From: Rhodoplanes serenus
GTDB lineage: Bacteria; Pseudomonadota; Alphaproteobacteria; Rhizobiales; Xanthobacteraceae
Reading direction: 5' to 3'
Length of the DNA stretch: 34,585 bases
NCBI GenBank assembly: GCA_945861855.1
Contig: CAMAWG010000030.1
Span: 1 to 34,585 of the forward strand
The notes under the pieces are model-generated. The model was not told the DNA's origin, made no database searches, and saw only the letters and a program-made list of their open reading frames with translations. Each line of letters opens with the position of its first letter. Position 1 is the stretch's first letter. A program made the position numbers and the translations under genes. Shown in pieces: positions 1-7,574 of this stretch.

Positions 1-240
1 GAACTGGCGCAGTTCTTTCAATCAACCGCCGACGCGTATTATCGCCAAGGCTGGGAGCAATTTGCGCTCAAGGACCTATCCGTGCAGTCGCTAGGTTCGC
101 GCAGCATCTTCACAACGATGACGTGGCAGGCACTTAAAGCCGACGGCGCATTGGCGAAGAAGTGGACACAATCTTACAATCTCTGCCTGTTCGACAAAGA
201 ATGGGCAATCGTACTCTCAACATTCCACGTTATAGACTAG
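1..240 (+). CDS. NTF2-like protein, C-terminal part (5' end outside window)
   Basis: Frame 1 is open from the first base to a TAG at 238-240 and gives 79 residues of a C-terminal part. It lines up with the complete protein encoded just downstream: both have an F-Q-(S/T) stretch, a central W-x-L-(K/Q)-x-D-G segment and a near-terminal STF. This suggests two tandem copies of an NTF2/SnoaL-like alpha+beta cone domain, a fold used by small hydrolases, isomerases and binding proteins. No catalytic residue can be assigned. Base composition is lower in GC than the rest of the window, with codons such as CTA, ATA and TTG. The fold assignment is inference from length, pattern and the paralogue. Confidence 0.6.
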   Translation, partial: ELAQFFQSTADAYYRQGWEQFALKDLSVQSLGSRSIFTTMTWQALKADGALAKKWTQSYNLCLFDKEWAIVLSTFHVID

Positions 241-277
241 AGCGCGGACCCGTCGCCGCGCAATTGAGGAGGGCGCC

Positions 278-670
278 ATGACTCAATACAAGGACTTCCT
301 GGAAGATTATCGGCGGACGTGGGAGCAGGTGATGAATGCGGGCGGTGTCGCCTCGCTAACCCGTTTCTTCCATATCCCTTGCTTTGCAGTTGGCGCAGAC
401 GGCGCCGTTACATTTTTGAAGAGCGATACGGAAATCCACTCCTTCAATCAGACGCGCCTTGATTTGTTCCAAAGGGACAAGGCGAATCGCGCGTTCAGCC
501 GCGGCTGCGACGTTCTAACCCTTGGAACGGGAAGCGCCCTGATCGTCGCCAATTGGGAATTGCAGCGTCCGGACGGCACAGTGGCTCGCGTCTGGCGTCA
601 CTTCTACAACATGGCGCAGACCCCGGTCGGTTTGAAGATTCTTGTTTCGACGTTCTCACCGGGGTCATGA
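278..670 (+). CDS. NTF2/SnoaL-like small protein
   Basis: A 130-residue soluble protein with no signal peptide or membrane segment. The ATG follows GAGGAGG at 266-272 with good spacing. The length, an N-terminal helix rich in aromatic residues and a beta-rich C-terminal half ending in LVSTF match the NTF2-like superfamily. It resembles the truncated protein encoded 37 bases upstream, so the two are probably a tandem duplication transcribed together. The superfamily includes ketosteroid isomerase, limonene-epoxide hydrolase and many uncharacterised proteins. Function is unknown. Confidence 0.7.
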   Translation: MTQYKDFLEDYRRTWEQVMNAGGVASLTRFFHIPCFAVGADGAVTFLKSDTEIHSFNQTRLDLFQRDKANRAFSRGCDVLTLGTGSALIVANWELQRPDGTVARVWRHFYNMAQTPVGLKILVSTFSPGS

Positions 671-950
671 GAGCGTTGGATTTATGCATGCGCGCCTATT
701 GCCTGCCGCGATAGCGGTTTAGTGCAATATATGTTTTGCGACACCGTTTGTTTGCGACACACATATTTGCCGCAATGCCAATCCCCGCAGTTGCGGGATC
801 GTCCGCCTTCGCGGCGGGGGATGTCGGGCCGCTTGACGCCTGTTTGAGATGTGGGCGAGTTATGCGCTGCGGCGGATTGCATCGGCCGCCGCTCAATGCT
901 CTTTGTCGGCTGATCGAACGGTCGCCGCGCCATCTCCCTTAAAGAGCCGC
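671..950. other. 280-base gene-free stretch with a spaced direct repeat
   Basis: I see no convincing gene here. An AT-rich part holds two exact copies of TTTGCGACAC, at 735-744 and 751-760, sixteen bases apart start to start. Downstream is a GC-rich, mildly palindromic part around 786-830. The stretch probably carries the promoter of the TauE/SafE permease gene. The direct repeat is a possible binding site, but no regulator in the window can be linked to it. Confidence 0.4.
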
Positions 951-1712
951 ATGGAATTTCTCGGAACCCCGGACATCGGGCCGCTCACGTTCGCAGGCCT
1001 GATGGTGGCGTCGCTGGTGACCGCCTTCATCGGCGTGTTCACTGGGGCGGCCGGCGGTATCGTGCTGCTGGGCCTGATGGCGACGGTGATGCCGCCGCTG
1101 GCGCTCATTCCGGTGCACACCGTGGTGATGCTCGGCGCCGGCATGACCCGGACCATGATCATGTGGCGCCACGTCATGCGGCCGGCGGTGCTGCCATTCG
1201 TGATCGGCGCGCTGCTCGGGGCCGCGGCCGGGGCCAAGGTCTTCATCGCGCTGACCACGGTATGGCTGGAATTCATCCTCGGCGCGTTCATCCTGCTGGT
1301 CACGTGGATGCCGAAGCTCGGCCGGTTCGGCGGCGAGCGCGGCCGCTTCGGCGTGCTGGGCTTCGTCACCACTTTCGTCGGCGTGTTCGCCAGCGCCACC
1401 GGAACGCTGCTGGCGCCGTTCGTGGCGGCATCGACGCCGGACCGGCGCGTCCATGTCGCAACCATGGGCGCGCTGATGATGTTCTCGCATCTCGCCAAGA
1501 TCGTGGCCTTCGGCTTCATCGGCTTCGCGATCGGCCGCTACGTGCCGCTGATCGTGGCGATGATCGCGACCGGCGCGGTCGGCAACTGGATCGGCGAGGT
1601 GGCGCTGCTCCGCACCAAGGAACAGCACTTCCGGATCGTGCTGCAGGTGGCGTTAACGATCCTTGGCCTGCGCCTGTTGTGGAGCGCGGCGCGCGGCGCC
1701 GGATGGTTTTGA
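951..1712 (+). CDS. TauE/SafE family anion permease
   Basis: A 253-residue integral membrane protein with about eight hydrophobic segments. The N-terminal glycine-rich stretch FTGAAGGIVLLG and a second related half (TTFVGVFASATGTLLAP) show the internal duplication typical of the TauE/SafE (sulfite exporter) family. Members move sulfite, sulfoacetate or other organosulfur anions across the inner membrane. The frame is open further upstream to 849, but that extension is non-hydrophobic and lacks a ribosome site. The ATG at 951 follows AAAGAG and begins the first membrane segment. No sulfur genes lie beside it, so the substrate is unassigned. Confidence 0.8.
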   Translation: MEFLGTPDIGPLTFAGLMVASLVTAFIGVFTGAAGGIVLLGLMATVMPPLALIPVHTVVMLGAGMTRTMIMWRHVMRPAVLPFVIGALLGAAAGAKVFIALTTVWLEFILGAFILLVTWMPKLGRFGGERGRFGVLGFVTTFVGVFASATGTLLAPFVAASTPDRRVHVATMGALMMFSHLAKIVAFGFIGFAIGRYVPLIVAMIATGAVGNWIGEVALLRTKEQHFRIVLQVALTILGLRLLWSAARGAGWF

Positions 1713-1872
1713 CGCCGGGATCGCCAGCAAACCGGCACCGTCCGCGCGTTCATCGTTAAGATTAGCCATTCGACTTTACGTTAATTCGCGAACGTCGTCG
1801 CACCCGCGCGCGGCGGCGCTATGAGTATGCCCTCGAAAACCCAGACCAACTCTGCATTCGAGGGGGCCTTCG
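1713..1872. promoter_or_regulatory. AT-rich leader upstream of the cell wall hydrolase gene
   Basis: The stretch 1751-1790 is markedly AT-rich against its surroundings and contains TTAA at 1756-1759 and 1781-1784, the second followed by TTCGCG. It is the likely promoter of the gene at 1873. The sites do not have the TTAA-N7-TTAA spacing of a CtrA box, so I make no regulator call. Confidence 0.3.
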
Positions 1873-3120
1873 ATGCGCAACAACAAGACGATCCTGGACG
1901 ACGCAGCGCGCTCGGTGCGGCGGACATTCATCGGCAGCGTCGCGGGCAGCGTGGTCATGCTCGCCGTGGTCGGTGCCGCCGGCGCCTACGGAATGCCGGA
2001 GAAACTGACGGCGCAGGCGTTCAACGCCGCGATGGCGAAGTTCAACGTGAAATTCGCGCCGAAGGCGGAGCACGCGGCGCCCGCCGTAGCCGAACAGCCG
2101 GTGAAGGTCGCCAGCAACGCGAAAATCCTCACGGTGTCGCCGGTGACGGATGCGGCTGACGAGCTCGTCATGCAGACCGCGCCTGCTGCTGAAACCGCGC
2201 CGGTCTCCAACCCCTTTTCCAACCGCGATCCCGCGCCGGCCGTGACCGCGAGCCTCGCGCCGCGCGCGCTGCCGAATGTCGCCGAGGAGCGTCCCTTCCT
2301 TGCCGCGCCGCTGGTGTTCGAGGTCCCGAAGCCCGCCGATGCCCAGGTGCTCACCGAGCTTCCGAAGACCGAAGTGATCGTCGTGGCGCCGCAGCCCGCC
2401 GAAACGCCGAAGCCGGCCAAGTCGCCTGTGGTGGAAACTCCGAAGCCTGTCGAAAAGCCGAAGGTGGCGTCCGCTCCGGCGGAGCAGGCCGTCGCCGTCG
2501 CGGAGCCGGTCGCGGCGGAGTTTCCCAAGTCGGTGATGGTCCGCCTGCCGGTGGCGAAGCCGCCGCTGACGCCGGCGCAGCGGCTCGACCTCATCGGCAA
2601 GGACTACGACAAGGCCGAGAAGTGCCTCGCCCAGGCGATCTATTTCGAGGCGCGCAACGAGCCGGCGCGCGGCCAGCAGGCGGTGGCGCAGGTGGTGCTC
2701 AACCGCGTGTTCTCGCCGTACTATCCGAAGGACGTGTGCTCGGTGGTCTATCAGAACGCGCATCGGCATCTGTCGTGCCAGTTCACCTTCGCCTGCGACG
2801 GCAAGCCGGAGGCGGTCAACGAGCGCGGCGCCTGGACGCGCGCCAACCGCATCGCCAAGCAGACGCTCGACGCCAAGATCTGGCTGCCCGAGGTCAACAA
2901 GGCGACGCATTATCACGCGGCCTATGTGCGGCCGAACTGGATCCGCGACATGAATGTGATGGTGCGGCACGGCCTTCACACCTTCTATCGTCCCCGCAAC
3001 TGGGGCGACGGTTCGGGCGAAGCGAATTGGGCCACGGCTTCGAATTCCGTGAAGTCCGCACCCACAGGGGTGAAGCCGCTCACTCCGGCGCAGAAGAAAT
3101 TCGCCTATGGCAGGACGTAA
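1873..3120 (+). CDS. Membrane-anchored SleB-type cell wall hydrolase
   Basis: A 415-residue protein. Residues about 18-40 form one membrane-spanning anchor. Residues about 45-240 are a long Pro/Ala/Lys/Glu-rich linker with repeated PKP and ETPKP motifs that would reach across the periplasm. The C-terminal domain from about residue 245 is a Hydrolase_2/SleB domain: CLAQAIYFEARNEP with Glu259 at the position of the catalytic glutamate of SleB lytic transglycosylases, then VVLNRV, CSVVYQ, CQFTFACDG and THYHA. The family cleaves peptidoglycan in spore germination of Firmicutes and in wall remodelling of alphaproteobacteria. ATG 1873 follows GAGGGGG; an ATG at 1821 is in another frame. The last 40 residues are a basic tail. 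Confidence 0.9.
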   Translation: MRNNKTILDDAARSVRRTFIGSVAGSVVMLAVVGAAGAYGMPEKLTAQAFNAAMAKFNVKFAPKAEHAAPAVAEQPVKVASNAKILTVSPVTDAADELVMQTAPAAETAPVSNPFSNRDPAPAVTASLAPRALPNVAEERPFLAAPLVFEVPKPADAQVLTELPKTEVIVVAPQPAETPKPAKSPVVETPKPVEKPKVASAPAEQAVAVAEPVAAEFPKSVMVRLPVAKPPLTPAQRLDLIGKDYDKAEKCLAQAIYFEARNEPARGQQAVAQVVLNRVFSPYYPKDVCSVVYQNAHRHLSCQFTFACDGKPEAVNERGAWTRANRIAKQTLDAKIWLPEVNKATHYHAAYVRPNWIRDMNVMVRHGLHTFYRPRNWGDGSGEANWATASNSVKSAPTGVKPLTPAQKKFAYGRT

Positions 3121-3144
3121 GCCGGCTTCGTGATCTCTCTCCGC

Positions 3145-3247
3145 CCTCATCCTGAGGAGACCGCGAAGCGGTCGTCTCGAAGGATTAGGGCGGCCCAGCC
3201 GCAGCCATGGTTCGAGACGCTCGCTTCGCTCGCTCCTCACCATGAGG
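3145..3247. repeat. Palindromic intergenic repeat, copy 1 of family A
   Basis: The ends are inverted: CCTCATCCTGAGGAG at 3145-3159 faces CTCCTCACCATGAGG at 3233-3247. Between them lie a smaller hairpin (ACCGCGAAGCGGT) and a GTCTCGAAGGAT/TTCGAGACGC pair. A second copy with the same order and orientation is at 16444-16537. The class resembles short palindromic elements scattered between genes in Bradyrhizobium-type genomes. It could fold in RNA and stop or process transcripts between the sleB-like and VOC genes. Confidence 0.85.
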
Positions 3248-3345
3248 TTGTGCAGGGAGCCAAGCCTCCATTGCATGCACTTTGGCACTTGGCGACCTCC
3301 CTCGCCATGTCCTAACGTCCCCCTCGAAACATGGGAGGAATCGTC

Positions 3346-3732
3346 ATGGCCAAATTCAACTGGGATCACGTCCACATCCGCACGCCCGATGTCGAGGCGA
3401 CCGCACAATGGTTCGAGAAGATGCTGGGCGCCGAGATCAAGCGCAGCACGCAGCAGGGCGCGCCGCGCGTCGACATGGTCATCGGCGGGCAGAACGTGTT
3501 CCTCGCTCCGGTGAAGGATGGCGACGGCGTCAACACGCCGCCAAAGACGCCGTACCAGGGCCTCGACCATTTCGGACTGTCGGTGACCGGCATCGACGCG
3601 ATTGCCGCCGATCTCAAGGCCAAGGGCGTGAAGTTCACCAGAGAGCCGACCACGGTGCGGCCCGGCACCCGCGTCTGCTTCCTCGAGGGCCCGCAGGGCG
3701 TGTCGATCGAGCTGCTCGACCGGACGGTCTAA
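3346..3732 (+). CDS. VOC superfamily protein (glyoxalase/bleomycin-resistance fold)
   Basis: A 128-residue single-module pair of beta-alpha-beta-beta-beta units: N-terminal DHVHIRTPDVEATAQWFEKMLG and a second half starting GLDHFGLSV and ending FLEGPQGVSIELLDR. These are the usual halves of a VOC fold, with His in the first strand of each half and Glu in the last strand as candidate metal ligands. The family includes glyoxalase I, extradiol dioxygenases and epimerases. ATG 3346 follows GGGAGGA at 3333-3339; the in-frame start at 3331 precedes that site. No substrate can be inferred. Confidence 0.85.
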   Translation: MAKFNWDHVHIRTPDVEATAQWFEKMLGAEIKRSTQQGAPRVDMVIGGQNVFLAPVKDGDGVNTPPKTPYQGLDHFGLSVTGIDAIAADLKAKGVKFTREPTTVRPGTRVCFLEGPQGVSIELLDRTV

Positions 3733-3789
3733 CGCAAGACCTGCAACATGCGCCTGCTTGATCTTATATTTGGGTCGAGGAGCAAACCA

Positions 3790-4191
3790 ATGGACACCAA
3801 AACCTATCCGGTCACGCACACCGAGGCGGAGTGGCGCAAGCTGCTCTCACCCGAGCAGTTCCACATCATGCGCGAGCACGGCACCGAGCGGCCGGGAAGC
3901 TGCGCGCTGAACTTCGAGAAGCGCGCCGGCACGTTCTCCTGTGCGGGCTGCGGCCAGGTTCTGTTCAAGGCGAAGACAAAGTTCGAGAGCGGCACCGGCT
4001 GGCCGAGCTTCAACGACCCGGAGCCCGGCGCAACCGAAGATACCGTGGACCGCAGTTACGGCATGGTCCGCACCGAGACGCATTGCAGCCGCTGCGGCAG
4101 CCATCTCGGCCATGTGTTCCCGGACGGCCCGCCACCGACCGGCCTGCGCTATTGCATCAACGGCGTGGCGATGAATTTCAAGCCGGATTGA
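3790..4191 (+). CDS. msrB: Peptide-methionine (R)-S-oxide reductase
   Basis: A 133-residue complete MsrB. It reduces the R epimer of methionine sulfoxide in proteins, in the cytoplasm, with thioredoxin as usual reductant. Cys51/Cys54 (SCAGC) and Cys99/Cys102 (HCSRCGSHLGHVF) form the structural zinc site. ESGTGWPSF is the substrate motif and Cys122 in RYCING is the catalytic cysteine. Cys38 sits where many members keep a resolving cysteine. ATG 3790 is chosen because GAGGAG lies seven bases ahead; an in-frame ATG at 3748 would add 14 residues not usual for the family. It lies 57 bases after the VOC gene and may share its transcript. Confidence 0.95.
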   Translation: MDTKTYPVTHTEAEWRKLLSPEQFHIMREHGTERPGSCALNFEKRAGTFSCAGCGQVLFKAKTKFESGTGWPSFNDPEPGATEDTVDRSYGMVRTETHCSRCGSHLGHVFPDGPPPTGLRYCINGVAMNFKPD

Positions 4192-4213
4192 TCCGCTGTT
4201 GTTACGCGCCCCC

Positions 4214-4235
4214 AACGTCATGCCCGGCCATGACG
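4214..4235. terminator. Hairpin between convergent msrB and DUF938 genes
   Basis: ACGTCATG at 4214-4221 and CATGACGT at 4228-4235 form a perfect 8-base stem around a six-base loop. It sits between two genes that end toward each other (4191 and 4244), so it could end transcripts from both sides. No T-run follows on either strand, so it is not a textbook intrinsic terminator. The motif also resembles the core of a repeat common in this bacterial group. Confidence 0.5.
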
Positions 4236-4243
4236 TGGAGAGG

Positions 4244-4906
4244 CTATCGCCCAAATATCAAGATCGCGTTGTTCGACGGCATTTCCGAAAGTTGCGCGAG
4301 GTAAAGGCCATTCGCGGCTGCAAGCGTGCGCAGCTCGGCCACGTCTCGCACGCCCCAATCCGGGTTCTGGCGGCGCAGGCTTTCGTCGAACGCGGCGTTG
4401 CTCGGCGCGTTGTGCTGGCCGTCGCGCTTGAAGGGGCCATAGAGGAACAGCGCGCCGTCTTCGGTCAGGTGCCGCGCGGCGCCGGCGAACAGGCCTTCCG
4501 CCACCGCCCATGGCGAGATGTGGATGACATTGGCGCAGAACATCGCAGTGAATTCGGCGGGCAGGCCGAGCGCCGGCAGATGCCAGTCGGTTGCGCTCGC
4601 ATCGAGGCGGACCGGCGCACGCAGGTTGGCGAGCCTGGCGTGCGCGCGCCAGGCGACGATGCTGCGCAGGTGACTGTCGTTGAGGTCGGTCGGCCACCAG
4701 GCGACTGCAGGCAGCCGTTCCGCGAACGCGACCGCATGCTGGCCGGTGCCGCTGCCGACCTCCAGCACGTCGTCGGCGCGGTCGCGCAGGAAGGCTTCGA
4801 GCACCGGCGCGATCGCCGCGTGATTGCGGTGGAACGCCGCCGCGTCGAGCCGTCCATCCTCCGGCGGCGGGGCGTCCTTGCCGAATGTGACCGTGAACTC
4901 CGGCAT
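4244..4906 (-). CDS. DUF938 family SAM-dependent methyltransferase
   Basis: A 220-residue cytoplasmic protein with a class I methyltransferase fold. The SAM-binding loop is LEVGSGTGQH (residues 48-57), followed by WWPTDLN after strand two, ANVIHISPW and LFLYGPF. This order marks the DUF938 family, whose substrate is unknown. The chosen ATG at 4906 begins one base after the TAA of the SDR gene (4908-4910), so the two genes are almost certainly translationally coupled; an ATG at 4939 would overlap the SDR by 32 bases. Confidence 0.88.
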   Translation of the reverse strand: MPEFTVTFGKDAPPPEDGRLDAAAFHRNHAAIAPVLEAFLRDRADDVLEVGSGTGQHAVAFAERLPAVAWWPTDLNDSHLRSIVAWRAHARLANLRAPVRLDASATDWHLPALGLPAEFTAMFCANVIHISPWAVAEGLFAGAARHLTEDGALFLYGPFKRDGQHNAPSNAAFDESLRRQNPDWGVRDVAELRTLAAANGLYLAQLSEMPSNNAILIFGR

Positions 4907-4907
4907 G

Positions 4908-5714
4908 TTACGCCACGGCCCCATCCCAGCCGCCGTCATGGGCGATGACCTGCCCGGTCATATAATGCGAGGCGTCGCTGGCGAGATAGACGACGAGGCC
5001 GACCAGATCGTCCGGCACGCCGCGATGCTTCATCGGGATCCGCGCATGGATCGCCTGCTCGAACGTCTTGATCTCCTCGGCACTGGCCGCGGCGCGGCGC
5101 TCGGCACCCAGCGCCGTGCCGCCATGCCAGCCGGGCGCGATGGCGTTGGAGCGGATTTTTTCCACGGCGTATTCGGCCGCGACCTGGCGCGTGAAGCCGA
5201 TCACGCCGGCCTTGGACGCCGAATAGCTGATGGAGCCCGCGGGCGAGCCCGGCCAGAACCCGCGCAGGCCCAGGATCGAGGCGACGTTGATGATCGAGCC
5301 CGGCCCGGGCAGCATCAGCGCGAGGCCCTTGCGGGTGTTGAGAAATACGCCGCGCAGGTTGATCGCCATCAGCCGGTCCCAGTCGGCGACGCTGTACTCG
5401 TGGGTGCGCATGGAATTGGTGTTGATGCCGGCGTTGTTGATCAGGATGTCGATGCGGCCGTGGCTCTCCGCGATCTTCGTCCACATTGCGTCGACGGAGG
5501 TCTCGTCGGCGACATCGACCAGAGCAGGCTCGGCCTTGCCGCGCGACTGCTTGGCGAGCGAGGCGGTCTCGTCGGCGCCGTCGAGATTGCGGTCGGCGCA
5601 GATCACGGTGGCGCCGAAGGCAGAGAGCCCGAGCGCGAACGAGCGGCCGAGGCCGTTGGCGGCGCCGGTGACCACGGCGACCTTGCCGTCGAGGCGAAAA
5701 AGGTTTTCAAACAT
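4908..5714 (-). CDS. SDR family oxidoreductase, probably NAD-dependent
   Basis: A 268-residue classical short-chain dehydrogenase/reductase. The cofactor loop TGAANGLG is at residues 16-23, Asp41 after strand two favours NAD over NADP, NNAG is at 93-96, and the catalytic set is Ser146, Tyr164 and Lys168 (YSASK). The C-terminal ASHYMTGQVIAHDGG is typical. It should oxidise an alcohol or reduce a carbonyl. The ATG at 5714 gives the usual short N-terminus and follows GGGAA; the open frame extends 13 codons upstream without a better site. The gene is divergent from the FAD hydroxylase gene and coupled to the methyltransferase gene downstream. Confidence 0.92.
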   Translation of the reverse strand: MFENLFRLDGKVAVVTGAANGLGRSFALGLSAFGATVICADRNLDGADETASLAKQSRGKAEPALVDVADETSVDAMWTKIAESHGRIDILINNAGINTNSMRTHEYSVADWDRLMAINLRGVFLNTRKGLALMLPGPGSIINVASILGLRGFWPGSPAGSISYSASKAGVIGFTRQVAAEYAVEKIRSNAIAPGWHGGTALGAERRAAASAEEIKTFEQAIHARIPMKHRGVPDDLVGLVVYLASDASHYMTGQVIAHDGGWDGAVA

Positions 5715-5768
5715 GGCGTATTCCCGGACCGGTTGCCGCGAGCAGGCAGCCATGATTTGCAGTGTTCT

Positions 5769-5785
5769 CCTATCTTGTCGATAGG
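5769..5785. promoter_or_regulatory. Candidate operator between SDR and FAD hydroxylase genes
   Basis: CCTATC at 5769-5774 and GATAGG at 5780-5785 are exact inverted 6-base arms around TTGTC. It lies in the 97-base gap between divergent genes, 26 bases before the plus-strand ATG, where a dimeric repressor could act on both. No regulator gene is nearby. It is a shape-based guess. Confidence 0.35.
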
Positions 5786-5811
5786 TTCATCGGTGGCGGC
5801 GAAGGGCTGGA

Positions 5812-7395
5812 ATGACAAAGCGTTTTCAGGTGGTGATCGTGGGCGGCGGGCCGGTCGGCGTGGCGCTTGCGGTGCAATTGGGGATGCGGGGCATTTCCTG
5901 CGCGCTGGTGGAAAGCCGCACCGAGCTGGGGCGCATTCCCAAGGGCCAGAACCTCACGCACCGCACGCTCGAACATTTCTACTTCATGGGCATCGTCGAT
6001 GAGCTGCGCGCCGCCCGCTTCCTGCCGCCCGGCTTCGCGATCGGCGAGATCACCAGCTACGGCGACCTGAACGGCGAATACTGGTTCGCGCCGGCCGGCC
6101 GCGAGCTGGTTCACGATTTTTATTTCCAGAGGAACGACCGGCTGCCGCAGTACCAGATGGAAAAGGTGTTGCGGGCGAAGATGGCGACCTTGCCGAACGT
6201 CGAGAGCCGCTTCGGCTGGACCGCGACCAAGGTTGAGCAGGACCCGGACAGCGCGCACGTCACCATCACGAGGGACGGCGCGACCGAGGTGCTGGAGGGC
6301 GAATACCTCGTCGGCTGCGACGGCGGTCATTCGATCGTGCGCGAGCAGATCGGCATTCCGAGGAGCGGCCACGACTTCGACCAGCTCATGGTGCTGATCG
6401 TGCTGCGCTCGCGCGAGTTGCACGACGAGCTCGGCAAGCGCTTCCCACCGAAGTCGATCTACCGGGCGATGCACCCGGACCTCAACGGCTACTGGAAGTT
6501 CTTCGGGCGGATCGACGTGGGCGAGGGCTTCTTCTTCCACGCGCCGGTGCCGAAGGACACCACGCGGGACAATTTCGATTTCATGGGGCTGCTGCACGAG
6601 GCGACGGGATTCCCCTTCAAGGCCGAGTTGGATCACGTCGGCTTCTGGGACCTGCGCGTGGCGGTCGCGGAAAAATACCAGGTCGGGCGCGTGTTCATCG
6701 CCGGCGACGCGGCGCACAGCCATCCGCCCTACGGCGGCTTCGGCCTCAACAACGGGCTGGAGGACGCGGTCAATCTCGGCTGGAAGCTGGCCGCCAAGCT
6801 CGACGGCTGGGGCGGCGACACGCTGCTGCAATCCTACAGCGACGAGCGCCGGCCGATCTTCATGGAGGTGGCGGAGGATTTCATCGCCGCGCGCATCCGG
6901 AACGACGGTGCGTTCCTCAACCGCTACAATCCGGCGCGCGACAAGGCGGAGTTCGAGACGGCGTGGAAGGGGCAGGAGAGCGACGTGGGCAACCGCGCGC
7001 AGGTCTACGAGCCGAGCTACGAGGGCTCGCCGGTGGTGATCGGCCCGCCGGGCGGTAAATCCACCGCCCACGGCAAGCATGTGTTCAAGGCACGGGCCGG
7101 GCACCATCTGGCGCCGCAGAAATTGTCGTCCGGCAAGGACGTGTTCGAGGAATTGGGGCGGGGGTTCACGCTGTTCGCGTTCGATGCGGGCGATGCGGCG
7201 GTGCGGGGCTTCGAGCAGGCGGCGGGCTCGCTGAAGGTGCCGCTGAAAATCGTGCGCGATAGCTATGCCGAAGGACGTACCAAATATGAGTCGCGCATGA
7301 TCCTGGTCCGCCCGGATCAGTTCATCGTCTGGATCGGCGACGCGGCGCCGGCGGATGCAGGACTAATTATGCGCAAGGTGGCGGGGCGCGGCTAG
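5812..7395 (+). CDS. FAD-dependent aromatic hydroxylase (PheA/TfdB/MhpA-type)
   Basis: A 527-residue group A flavoprotein monooxygenase. The FAD-binding GGGPVG is at residues 11-16, a CDGGHSIVR segment (the DG motif) lies near residue 170, and Gly298-Asp299 in GRVFIAGDAAHSHPP is the GD motif that binds the FAD ribityl chain. The stretch after about residue 420 resembles the thioredoxin-like C-terminal domain of the phenol and 3-hydroxyphenylpropionate hydroxylases, ending ILVRPDQFIVWIGD. The family adds one oxygen atom to a phenolic or related ring using NAD(P)H. The start follows GAAGGGCTGGA. It is transcribed away from the SDR gene, suggesting a shared control region. Substrate unknown. Confidence 0.9.
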   Translation: MTKRFQVVIVGGGPVGVALAVQLGMRGISCALVESRTELGRIPKGQNLTHRTLEHFYFMGIVDELRAARFLPPGFAIGEITSYGDLNGEYWFAPAGRELVHDFYFQRNDRLPQYQMEKVLRAKMATLPNVESRFGWTATKVEQDPDSAHVTITRDGATEVLEGEYLVGCDGGHSIVREQIGIPRSGHDFDQLMVLIVLRSRELHDELGKRFPPKSIYRAMHPDLNGYWKFFGRIDVGEGFFFHAPVPKDTTRDNFDFMGLLHEATGFPFKAELDHVGFWDLRVAVAEKYQVGRVFIAGDAAHSHPPYGGFGLNNGLEDAVNLGWKLAAKLDGWGGDTLLQSYSDERRPIFMEVAEDFIAARIRNDGAFLNRYNPARDKAEFETAWKGQESDVGNRAQVYEPSYEGSPVVIGPPGGKSTAHGKHVFKARAGHHLAPQKLSSGKDVFEELGRGFTLFAFDAGDAAVRGFEQAAGSLKVPLKIVRDSYAEGRTKYESRMILVRPDQFIVWIGDAAPADAGLIMRKVAGRG

Positions 7396-7423
7396 ATCAA
7401 TTCGGCGGCGCGGCATGCTCGCT

Positions 7424-7557
7424 CATCCCTCCTCGCGAAGCGGGGAGGGTGGCCGAGCGGAGGCGATAGCCGAGCGAGGTCGGGTGGGGTGCGCGGAACG
7501 TCAAACCCCACCCGGCTCGCTTCGCTCGCCACCCTCCCCCCGAGCGGGGGAGGGATG
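7424..7557. repeat. Palindromic intergenic element, family B
   Basis: CATCCCTCC at 7424-7432 faces GGAGGGATG at 7549-7557. Inside are a second inverted pair, GGGTGGGGT at 7482-7490 and ACCCCACCC at 7505-7513, and GGGAGGGTGGC/GCCACCCTCCC. The element lies between the convergent FAD hydroxylase (ends 7395) and amidohydrolase (ends 7575) genes and probably folds into a long branched hairpin acting as a two-way transcription end. Only one copy is in the window. Confidence 0.8.
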
Positions 7558-7574
7558 GTTGTGGCGCCGTCTTG

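Noticed and set aside
1756-1784. A CtrA-type box ahead of the cell wall hydrolase gene
   Set aside because: The two TTAA motifs are 21 bases apart, not seven, and no TTAACCAT core is present.
3748-3789. An earlier start for msrB
   Set aside because: The ATG at 3748 lacks a ribosome site and adds residues not found in the family, while GAGGAG lies seven bases ahead of 3790.
1819-3819. A 666-codon open frame on the minus strand over the SleB, VOC and repeat region
   Set aside because: It runs antisense to well-supported genes, crosses three of them and the repeat, and its product is a low-complexity Arg/His/Leu mix typical of a GC-rich shadow frame.
5770-7107. A 445-codon open frame antisense to the FAD hydroxylase gene
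   Set aside because: The product is Arg/Val/His-rich with no motif; the sense frame has full FAD motifs.
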